Part shown: positions 1 through 5,678 of the stretch, piece by piece
Layout of the letters: each line of letters starts with the position of its first letter
Position numbering within the stretch: the stretch's first letter is position 1
Assembly (NCBI GenBank): GCA_031255275.1
Contig: JAIRSV010000086.1
Location: forward strand, 1 to 10,271
Source of the DNA: Proteiniphilum sp.
Lineage (GTDB): Bacteria; Bacteroidota; Bacteroidia; Bacteroidales; Dysgonomonadaceae
Direction: 5' to 3'
Length of the DNA stretch: 10,271 nt
The notes under the pieces: generated by a model
What the model saw: the letters and a program-made list of their open reading frames with translations, nothing else
What the model was told of the DNA's origin: nothing
Databases searched by the model: none
Translations under genes and position numbers: made by a program

Positions 1-69
1 CACCTGCCCGTTTATATGGATCTGATCCCCGTTTTGGAACGCCGGCAGGCAGCGAGATATATTTTTTAA
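1..69 (+). CDS. Possible C-terminal tail of an unrecognised protein (5' end outside window)
   Basis: The frame starting at base 1 is open for 22 codons and ends with TAA at 67-69; the last residues read ERRQAARYIF. It lies upstream of tatA on the same strand and is followed by an AT-rich 98-nt gap with a promoter-like box, which is how the end of a real gene would look. Twenty-two codons are too few to identify a family, and an open frame of this length can occur by chance. A second frame (from base 3) is also open for about 34 codons, so the frame choice is uncertain. Confidence 0.3.
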   Translation, partial: HLPVYMDLIPVLERRQAARYIF

Positions 70-111
70 AACTTTATTATAACAATCTCTCCTATATCCA
101 TAAATAAGCTC

Positions 112-119
112 TATATTTG
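112..119 (+). promoter_or_regulatory. Bacteroidota-type -7 promoter box before tatA
   Basis: TATATTTG is an exact match to the Bacteroidota -7 consensus TAnnTTTG and lies 48 nt before the chosen tatA ATG at 168, inside the AT-rich gap after the upstream stop codon. No clear TTTG/TTG -33 element is visible 19-21 nt further upstream, so only half of the promoter is supported. If used, it would transcribe tatA and probably tatC. The box overlaps a possible TTG codon of a longer tatA reading frame, which argues for the downstream ATG as the true start. Confidence 0.4.
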
Positions 120-167
120 CACCCCATAATAACCGGGAAGTATAAACAATTTAAATATATCGCGCTT

Positions 168-341
168 ATGAACCCACTACTTTTTAACTTGAACGGATGG
201 GAGATACCTATTTTGGTATTGGTTGTCCTGATTCTTTTTGGAGGAAAGAAAATCCCCGAATTTATGAAAGGTCTCGGAAAAGGCATCAACAGCTTCAAGA
301 AAGGATTGAAGGATATTGAAGACGACATCAAAACCGAATAA
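168..341 (+). CDS. tatA: Sec-independent protein translocase subunit TatA (TatA/B family)
   Basis: TatA forms the size-variable pore element of the twin-arginine translocase, which exports folded, often cofactor-bearing proteins across the inner membrane. The 57-residue product has the standard layout: a short N-terminus, one hydrophobic segment at about residues 12-24, the hinge motif FGGKKIPEF (24-32), a basic amphipathic helix to about 46 (GLGKGINSFKKGL), and a short acidic tail (DIEDDIKTE). The frame stays open upstream to a TTG at 117, but that extension overlaps a promoter-like box and would add a polar N-terminus not normal for TatA, so ATG at 168 is preferred. No Shine-Dalgarno is present, as is usual in Bacteroidota. 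tatC follows 151 nt downstream, and no separate tatB is seen, so this protein probably serves both TatA and TatB roles. It is at the short end for the family. Confidence 0.9.
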   Translation: MNPLLFNLNGWEIPILVLVVLILFGGKKIPEFMKGLGKGINSFKKGLKDIEDDIKTE

Positions 342-351
342 TTAAGCAACG

Positions 352-398
352 GGAAAAATCCGGCGGAGTATAGTAATATCGCTTCGGCGGTTTTTTCC
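352..398 (+). terminator. Imperfect hairpin with T-run between tatA and tatC
   Basis: An 11-nt arm at 352-362 (ggaaaaatccg) pairs with 388-398 (cggttttttcc) with one T-T mismatch, leaving a 25-nt loop. It starts 11 nt after the tatA stop, and the right arm contains six T. It could act as a weak terminator or attenuator that lowers tatC relative to tatA, or as an RNA 3'-end stabiliser. The wide loop and AT-rich arms make strong termination unlikely. Confidence 0.3.
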
Positions 399-492
399 TT
401 TGCAACACCATCGCAAATATCTGTTCAGGCGAGTCGGTCAGTCCGTTACTACTCGTCCGTTTTCACCCTAATCATAGTTAAGGATAATATCA

Positions 493-1320
493 ATGGCAGA
501 GAAAGAAATGTCTTTTTGGGATCATCTGGAAGAGTTCCGGTGGACTCTTATTCGTATTATTATTGCTGTCGTTGCTTTCTCTGTCGTGGGTTTCATCATT
601 ATCCCGAAGATCTTCGAGTCCATGATCCTTGCTGCCACCTCGTCTGATTTTATTACCTACCGCTTTTTTGAGAAAGGAAAGGAATACATTCCATTTCTGC
701 CCGATTTCTCTGCCGATGCATTCAACGTGGAGATGCTCAATATCAACATGACCACGCAGTTTATGACGTATATCTCTACGTCGATGATGTTTGGCGTGCT
801 CTGCACCCTCCCTTATATCCTGTATGAATTGTGGCATTTTATAAGCCCTGCCCTCTATGAGAACGAGGCAAAAGGGATAAAAACCGCTTTCGGATTCGGG
901 GGCATCATGTTCGTAATAGGGTGTATGGTAGGTTATTTCGTTGTTTTTCCGTTGATATTCCGTTTCCTTATTACCTTTGACTTGAGCGAATCAATAGAGA
1001 ACATGATTTCGCTCGATTCCTATATGAACAATTTCTACACACTTATCCTAATCATGGGGTTGGTGTTCGAACTGCCTCTGGTATTCTGGCTGTTGTCCAA
1101 ACTCGGACTGATTTACCGTTCTTTCTTCCGGAAATTCCGTCGCCATGCCGTGGTCGGTTCGTTGCTGGCTGCAGCGCTTATTACTCCCTCCGGCGACCCC
1201 TTCTCGCTTTTTGTAGTTACCATACCCATCTATATGCTGTGGGAAATTAGCGCCTTCATGGTAAAAAAAGATCCTCCCGCAGAACAGGAGGATAATAATC
1301 TGCCGGCAGTGGTTGAGTAG
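493..1320 (+). CDS. tatC: Sec-independent protein translocase subunit TatC
   Basis: TatC is the polytopic inner-membrane receptor that binds the twin-arginine signal peptide and recruits TatA. The 275-residue product carries the family landmarks: cytoplasmic N-terminus MSFWDHLEEFR (6-16), the conserved FISPALYENE (116-125), GYFVVFP (147-153), MGLVFELP (188-195), RRHAVV (216-221) and TPSGDPFSLFVVTIPIYMLW (231-250). Hydrophobic stretches fit the six-helix topology. The loop between helices 1 and 2 (about 45-90) is longer than in E. coli TatC, consistent with Bacteroidota forms. The C-terminal tail (257-275) is acidic and proline-rich. The start has a usable AAGGA about 8 nt upstream of the ATG, uncommon in this window. 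It follows tatA and converges with yccF on the opposite strand, with 47 nt between the stops and no convincing terminator there. Confidence 0.96.
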   Translation: MAEKEMSFWDHLEEFRWTLIRIIIAVVAFSVVGFIIIPKIFESMILAATSSDFITYRFFEKGKEYIPFLPDFSADAFNVEMLNINMTTQFMTYISTSMMFGVLCTLPYILYELWHFISPALYENEAKGIKTAFGFGGIMFVIGCMVGYFVVFPLIFRFLITFDLSESIENMISLDSYMNNFYTLILIMGLVFELPLVFWLLSKLGLIYRSFFRKFRRHAVVGSLLAAALITPSGDPFSLFVVTIPIYMLWEISAFMVKKDPPAEQEDNNLPAVVE

Positions 1321-1367
1321 AAAATCTGGGCTATTATTTATCAAATAGAGTGGGGGAGTCCCGTTGC

Positions 1368-1742
1368 TTATTTGTTTACCACCGTCTTTCCGAAAGGCGT
1401 AAACGCCAGTTTCATCAGTTTGAAATGCTGATTCCCGAAAGGGATGCCTATAACGGTAATATAAAAAAGAACGCCGAACAGCAGATGGGTGAGCACAATG
1501 GGAATCCCTCCCACGAAAAACCAGATCACATTCATCAGAAGCGACAGGCATCCCGAAGAATTTTCATTCCGTACAACTTTCTTGCCGAAAGGCCACAATG
1601 CTACTTCGGCCAGTTTTAGCGACTGGAGTCCGAAAGGAATACCGATGATGGTGATCATCAGAACAAAACTGCTCAACAGGTATTCAATGGCAATAAAAAT
1701 GCCACCGAATACGATCCAGATAACATTTCCTGCTGTTTTCAT
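1368..1742 (-). CDS. YccF-family inner-membrane protein with two tandem YccF domains
   Basis: The 124-residue product is two copies of the small YccF domain at a spacing of 65 residues. Repeat 1 has N6-V-I-W, TIIGIPFGLQ (31-40) and WPFGKKV (50-56); repeat 2 has N71-V-I-W, TVIGIPFGNQ (96-105) and TPFGKTV (115-121). Each half is hydrophobic before the IGIPFG motif, so at least two membrane-spanning or re-entrant segments are expected. The biochemical function of the family is not established. The ATG overlaps the ridA stop in an ATGA (1739-1742), suggesting translational coupling as the last gene of the DUF4835-recN-rlmB-ridA run. The gene ends 47 nt from the tatC stop, on the opposite strand. 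Confidence 0.88.
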   Translation of the reverse strand: MKTAGNVIWIVFGGIFIAIEYLLSSFVLMITIIGIPFGLQSLKLAEVALWPFGKKVVRNENSSGCLSLLMNVIWFFVGGIPIVLTHLLFGVLFYITVIGIPFGNQHFKLMKLAFTPFGKTVVNK

Positions 1743-2116
1743 TTTGTGGCGATCACTTCTATTTCCACCAGCGCATTTTTCGGAAGTGCCTTCACGGCAA
1801 AAGCCGAGCGGGCGGGAAAAGCATCGGTGAAACGGGTGGCATACACTTCGTTCATCTCTCCGAACAACGACATATCTTCCAGAAACACCGTCGTTTTCAC
1901 AATATTGTCCATGCCGGCGCCGGCAGCCGTCAACACCGCTTCTATATTGTCGAATATCCGGAAGGTTTGTTCTTTCACGCCTCCCGGAACAATATTTCCG
2001 GTCGACGGGTCAATGGGTAACATTCCCGACAGAAATAACATTCCGTTCGCTTCCACCGCCTGACTGTAAGGGCCTATTGCCGCAGGCGCACTGTTAGTTG
2101 AAATTACTTTTTTCAT
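1739..2116 (-). CDS. ridA: RidA family reactive enamine/imine deaminase (YjgF/YER057c/UK114)
   Basis: RidA hydrolyses reactive enamine/imine intermediates, such as 2-aminoacrylate made by PLP enzymes like threonine dehydratase, releasing ammonia and a keto acid. The 125-residue length is typical of the trimeric cytosolic family. The N-terminus has APAAIGPYSQA (10-20). The C-terminal signature PARSAFAVKALPKNALVEIE (101-120) holds the substrate carboxylate-binding R103 and the conserved acidic residue near 118-120. These residues are those of the catalytically active RidA subgroup rather than Rid2-7 relatives lacking the arginine. The gene begins 30 nt after the rlmB stop and its TGA overlaps the yccF ATG. 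Its presence in a recN/rRNA-methyltransferase operon looks like a housekeeping grouping rather than an amino-acid pathway link. Confidence 0.95.
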   Translation of the reverse strand: MKKVISTNSAPAAIGPYSQAVEANGMLFLSGMLPIDPSTGNIVPGGVKEQTFRIFDNIEAVLTAAGAGMDNIVKTTVFLEDMSLFGEMNEVYATRFTDAFPARSAFAVKALPKNALVEIEVIATK

Positions 2117-2146
2117 GCGAGTTATTTTGTTTAAAACAATTTATAC

Positions 2147-2884
2147 TTATACCTTTCTCTGCCGGACAACCTCGTAGATCAGTACGCCCGCCGCAACCGA
2201 CACGTTCAACGACTGAATTGTACCGGACTGGGGAATCCTTGCCAGTTCGTCGCAGATGCGCAAGTGTTCGGGCGCCACGCCGGTGTCCTCCGACCCCATT
2301 ACAATGGCGACCGGTACGGAAAAATCCGTTTCGGTGTAAAATGAGGCGGCCTTTTCCGTAGCGGCCACTGTTTTTATGCCGCAGTTCTTGAGAAAAACAA
2401 TCGCCTCTTTCAGGCTCTTCTCCCGGCAGACCGGAATGGAATGTAATGCGCCTGCGGAAGTTTTTATCGCATCGGCATTCACCGACACGCTTCCCCTGGC
2501 GGGGATTACAATGGCGTCTACGCCCGCCACTTCGCAGGTACGCGCGATGGCGCCGAAATTACGGACATCGGTTAGTCCGTCCAATACCAGAATAAACGGG
2601 TTCTTCCCCTCTTCATAAAGCAACGGGACTATATCTTCCAGTTTCCGGTAAGTGACGACCGCGGTAAACGCGACCACTCCCTGATGATTTTTTCGGGTGA
2701 TACGGTCTATCCGTTCCACCGGCACCTTCTGCATGGGTATCCCGTACCGGCGAAGCTGCTCCTGTAACTCCATAAATAATTCGCCGGACAGTTCTCGCTT
2801 CACCAGTACCCTGTCTATATCCTTTCCGGCTTTCACCGCTTCAATAACGGCACGAATGCCGAAGATCATCTCCTTTTCCTTCAT
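2147..2884 (-). CDS. rlmB: 23S rRNA (guanosine 2'-O)-methyltransferase, RlmB/TrmH (SPOUT) family
   Basis: This SPOUT methyltransferase is predicted to transfer a methyl group from S-adenosylmethionine to the ribose 2'-OH of a 23S rRNA guanosine (G2251 in E. coli numbering). The 245-residue product has an N-terminal RNA-substrate-binding domain (about 5-77, beginning FGIRAVIEAVKAG) and a knotted SpoU domain (about 97-241). The three family motifs are visible: DGLTDVRNFGAIART (102-116, with N109 and R115), IVMGSEDTGV (194-203, with E199) and IPQSGTIQSLNVSVAAG (217-233, with S225-L-N227). The two-domain form favours RlmB over TrmH or TrmL, but the exact target nucleoside cannot be read from sequence. 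Its ATG overlaps the recN stop in an ATGA (2881-2884), so translation is probably coupled to recN. Confidence 0.92.
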   Translation of the reverse strand: MKEKEMIFGIRAVIEAVKAGKDIDRVLVKRELSGELFMELQEQLRRYGIPMQKVPVERIDRITRKNHQGVVAFTAVVTYRKLEDIVPLLYEEGKNPFILVLDGLTDVRNFGAIARTCEVAGVDAIVIPARGSVSVNADAIKTSAGALHSIPVCREKSLKEAIVFLKNCGIKTVAATEKAASFYTETDFSVPVAIVMGSEDTGVAPEHLRICDELARIPQSGTIQSLNVSVAAGVLIYEVVRQRKV

Positions 2885-4542
2885 ATTTTGTTTAGCATCA
2901 CCTTTGCGTTTTCCATTGCCTGTTCCGTTATTTCCGCGCCGCTCAACATGCGGGCAATTTCCTGTATCCGCTCTTCGGGAGTCAGTTCCTTTATTCGTGT
3001 CGTTACAACATTGTCCGAATCTTCTTTGTACACTAAAAAATGAGCGCTCCCCTTGGAAGCAATCTGCGGAAGATGCGTTATGCCGATGACCTGCATCCGG
3101 CCCCCCATCTCTTCCATGATAGCGCCTACCCTGTCGGCCACCTCGCCCGATGTACCGGTGTCTATCTCATCGAAAATGATGGTCGGCAATGAGGTTGCTC
3201 CGGCAATCATCGCTTTGAGGCACAGCATCAGACGCGACATCTCTCCGCCCGAAGCGATTTGCGAGACCGGCTGCAGCGCCACATTCTTATTGGCCGAAAA
3301 AAGAAACTGAACGGTATCGGTTCCCGTAGCGTCGGGGGCTTCTTTGGGATTAAAATCGCAAAGGAGCTTTACATTAGGCATTCTCAGGTAGGCAAGCCTT
3401 TCCGCAAGATCTTTTTCAATACGGGGGGCGGCCTTTTTTCTCTTGTTACTTAACCGGCCGGCTTTAGTCATCATCGCTTTTCGCTTTCCGTCTGTTTTCC
3501 TTTCCAATTCATTCAACCGTTCATCGAGCGAATCAATATTTTCCAGCTTCCGCGCCATTTCATCGCGCAGGTCGATCAACTCTTCCACGCTAGCAACTGC
3601 ATGTTTCTTCTGCAGGTCGTAGATAGCGCTTAGCCGCTCTTCCAGCAACTGTCTGCGGCCGGGGTCAAACTCCACTTCTTCAAAATATCCGGATATCTCT
3701 TCACGTACATCTTTCAGTTCTATAAAGGCGGCTTCTATCCTGGCTGCCAATTCGGACAACTTCGGATAGAACCGCTGCACGCTGTGCAGTGTATCCGCTA
3801 CAGTCCGCAGCATCGATTCTACACTCCGCTCGTCTTCGGATAGGAGCGAGGTGGCGGCGAAAAGTCCCGTCTTGATCTCTTCCGCATGTATAACCGCTTC
3901 CAGTTCATCTTCCTGTTGTTCCTGTTCGCCCGGTTGCAGATTCATTCCGGCAAGCGCGCTATGCTGAAACCTGAGATAATCTTCTTCTTCCCGGTTTTTG
4001 CGGGATTGTTCCTTCAGATCGTTCAGTATTTTTTCCGACGAACGGTATGCAAAATAGGCTTCTCCGTATTCGGCGCGCTCTTTCGCCGTATCGGCAAGCA
4101 GATCTACGACATTTAACTGAAAAAGATTATCGTTTAACGACAGGTTCTGGTGCTGGGAATGGATGTCGATCAGTTTATCGCCTAATCCCTTCAGGTCGTT
4201 CAGATAGACCGGGGAATCGTTTACAAAGGCGCGTGATTTTCCGTTACTCCATATTTCCCGTCGAAGGATACATTCATCATCTTCGTACGCCCAGTCCAAA
4301 GTTTCGAAAAAGGGTGCAAGATCGTAGGCCGAGAGGTCGAAAACTCCTTCAATGATACATTTTTCGGCGCCCTGTTTGATCTGCTTCACGTCGGCGCGCT
4401 GTCCGAGAATCAACGAGAGGGCGCCGAGTATGATTGATTTACCCGCACCCGTCTCACCGGAGATCACTGAAAAACCGGGATCGAATCCGATCCTGAGCGA
4501 GTCGATCAGTGCAAAATTTTGTATGTACAGTGACTTTAGCAT
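2881..4542 (-). CDS. recN: DNA repair protein RecN (SMC-like ATPase)
   Basis: RecN is an SMC-like ABC ATPase that helps hold and process DNA double-strand-break ends during RecA-dependent recombination. The 553-residue length is normal. The N-terminal half of the ATPase has LYIQNFALIDS (5-15), Walker A GETGAGKS (29-36) and the Q-loop region IDIHSQHQNLSL (125-136). A long polar, charged coiled-coil region spans about 150-370. The C-terminal half has the ABC signature ASGGEMSRL (430-438), Walker B TIIFDEIDTG (454-463, D458/E459) and the switch histidine in GITHLPQI (H490). All catalytic motifs are intact. It begins 9 nt after the end of the DUF4835 gene and overlaps rlmB by 4 nt. I see no SOS-type box in the adjacent leader that I can defend, so its regulation is probably that of the whole operon. 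Confidence 0.97.
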   Translation of the reverse strand: MLKSLYIQNFALIDSLRIGFDPGFSVISGETGAGKSIILGALSLILGQRADVKQIKQGAEKCIIEGVFDLSAYDLAPFFETLDWAYEDDECILRREIWSNGKSRAFVNDSPVYLNDLKGLGDKLIDIHSQHQNLSLNDNLFQLNVVDLLADTAKERAEYGEAYFAYRSSEKILNDLKEQSRKNREEEDYLRFQHSALAGMNLQPGEQEQQEDELEAVIHAEEIKTGLFAATSLLSEDERSVESMLRTVADTLHSVQRFYPKLSELAARIEAAFIELKDVREEISGYFEEVEFDPGRRQLLEERLSAIYDLQKKHAVASVEELIDLRDEMARKLENIDSLDERLNELERKTDGKRKAMMTKAGRLSNKRKKAAPRIEKDLAERLAYLRMPNVKLLCDFNPKEAPDATGTDTVQFLFSANKNVALQPVSQIASGGEMSRLMLCLKAMIAGATSLPTIIFDEIDTGTSGEVADRVGAIMEEMGGRMQVIGITHLPQIASKGSAHFLVYKEDSDNVVTTRIKELTPEERIQEIARMLSGAEITEQAMENAKVMLNKI

Positions 4543-4550
4543 ATACTTTA

Positions 4551-5513
4551 TTATTTCAATCTGTCCAACTCCGCACTGCGAGCGGGGTATAATTTCAAAA
4601 GAGCCTCGCGGGACTGTTTCCTTTCCCGGCTGTCGGCTTTGGAAAGGAGTGTGACCATCTCTTCGAGTTTGGCGTCTCCGAACAGCCTGATTAGTACGGT
4701 AGCGAGGCGTTTTTCATGCAATGCCGACAGGAGCCGTAGCGAAGAAACGATTCTTTCCGGTTCGGGCTTACCGTTTTCGCCAGGCATGTCCGACTCCTTC
4801 CGGTGATAATCAAACCACATTTGCCGATATTCTTCCAGCGTACCGTCGTTAAAGGCCGCGGCGATGGCTGAACGGTTCCGGCTGTTGCGCCGTTCCCAGC
4901 CGCTCCATCCGCGGGATTGCGCGCCGGAAGCTATCAGTTCCATATTGCGGAAACAAGAGGTGCCGCCCAGGGAGGAACGGGAGTCAAGGTCAAGCCCCAG
5001 GATCAGGTAGGCGTAATAGGCGATGATTGCCGTCAGGTTTCCCTGAATAAAATGGGGATCAAACTGCAAGGGTTGATGCTCTGTGTAGTCGAATTCCATT
5101 TCGGGATCGCGCAGATTCAGCATGGGTGTGACACAGGCGCTGTTTTCCGCCGGACGGTGTGACTGTACATAAAGTTCTCCCCGGAAAGAGTTGGAAGAAA
5201 GCGCTTCGGTAATGACAAGTGTAAAGGAACAGTTTGTCCGTTTCCCGTCCGTGTGAAACGGGACGTCCGTCCATTTGCGTCCGTTGATAAAGGTGTGCAG
5301 TGCTTCTTCGAGCGACATAAAAAGCTGCCGGTTTATCCCTCCGATGCCCGTACTGTGCACTTTTACAACGGCATTTAGTTCCTGCGCGGAAAGGGAAAAT
5401 ATCCCGGCAAGGAGTAAAATTGCCGGACAGCAGTATCTGAGGCGTGCGGATATTCGGGCGCCACCCTTAGGATACGTGTATTCTTCTTGTCGATACATTT
5501 CCGTAAGCTTCAT
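4551..5513 (-). CDS. DUF4835 family exported protein
   Basis: This matches the DUF4835 family of Bacteroidota, whose members typically sit just upstream of recN; the molecular function is not established. After the signal region the mature protein begins QELNAVVKVHSTGIGG and continues with the family landmarks ALHTFINGRKWT (71-82), the TPMLNLRD block (129-136), YTEHQPLQFD (143-152), NLTAIIAYYAYLILGLDLDS (159-178) and the SRGWSGWE segment. The C-terminal third is helical and charged. The only plausible starts are ATG 5513 or ATG 5498, both giving an unusually long basic n-region (about 20-25 residues) before the hydrophobic core PAILLLAGIFSLSA (30-43), with likely cleavage after A43. Periplasmic or outer-membrane-associated location is inferred. 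It opens the recN-rlmB-ridA-yccF run, 8 nt before recN. The coaBC gene often found upstream in relatives is absent here. Confidence 0.85.
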   Translation of the reverse strand: MKLTEMYRQEEYTYPKGGARISARLRYCCPAILLLAGIFSLSAQELNAVVKVHSTGIGGINRQLFMSLEEALHTFINGRKWTDVPFHTDGKRTNCSFTLVITEALSSNSFRGELYVQSHRPAENSACVTPMLNLRDPEMEFDYTEHQPLQFDPHFIQGNLTAIIAYYAYLILGLDLDSRSSLGGTSCFRNMELIASGAQSRGWSGWERRNSRNRSAIAAAFNDGTLEEYRQMWFDYHRKESDMPGENGKPEPERIVSSLRLLSALHEKRLATVLIRLFGDAKLEEMVTLLSKADSRERKQSREALLKLYPARSAELDRLK

Positions 5514-5529
5514 GTTGAAAAATTACAGC

Positions 5530-5548
5530 GCCGGATGAATTGGCCGGC
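5530..5548 (-). promoter_or_regulatory. Small inverted repeat in the leader of the DUF4835 gene
   Basis: Arms GCCGG (5530-5534) and CCGGC (5544-5548) are separated by nine bases and would form a GC-rich hairpin 17 nt upstream of the DUF4835 start codon. It has no following T-run, so it is not a terminator. It could modulate translation initiation, but a five-base-pair stem may also be chance. Confidence 0.2.
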
Positions 5549-5634
5549 TATCGGAAATAACAGTGTGATTAATGTGAACTGCATTTGCGTTGAGTGTAAC
5601 AATATGTTGTTTGTCCGCTGCAAAAATCATGATC

Positions 5635-5642
5635 CAAAGGTA
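5635..5642 (-). promoter_or_regulatory. Bacteroidota-type -7 promoter box for the DUF4835-recN operon
   Basis: On the minus strand the bases read TACCTTTG, an exact match to TAnnTTTG. They lie in the 165-nt gap between the stop of the PorE-like gene and the DUF4835 start, predicting a leader of roughly 115 nt. No good TTG -33 element stands 19-21 nt upstream, so support is partial. I find no strong terminator after the PorE-like gene (only an AT-rich inverted repeat, 5656-5661 with 5672-5677, without a T-run), so readthrough from that gene could also feed this operon. Confidence 0.4.
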
Positions 5643-5678
5643 ACAAATCCTTTTGAACATATTGGGATCTTTATGTTA

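Noticed and set aside
112..120. Resemblance of TATATTTGC to the core attachment site of CTnDOT-type elements
   Set aside because: That site resembles the Bacteroidota -7 promoter box, the first base differs, and no element sits here; a promoter is the simpler explanation.
1329..1356. Bidirectional terminator between the tatC and yccF stops
   Set aside because: Only a five-base AT-rich inverted repeat (CTATT/AATAG) without a useful T-run could be found.
1048..1551. 167-codon minus-strand frame across the end of tatC and the yccF region
   Set aside because: It overlaps two confidently identified genes and shows no domain features.
2127..2139. Palindrome TTGTTT-A-AAACAA in the rlmB-ridA gap
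   Set aside because: Composed only of A/T-rich bases in a 30-nt intra-operon spacer; expected by chance and no supporting context.
5599..5610. Near-palindrome ACAATATGTTGT in the DUF4835 leader as an operator
   Set aside because: Effectively four-base arms downstream of the promoter box; no second copy elsewhere in the window.
5656..5677. Terminator after the PorE-like gene
   Set aside because: AACATA and TATGTT form a six-base AT-rich stem with a 10-nt loop and no T-run, too weak to call.
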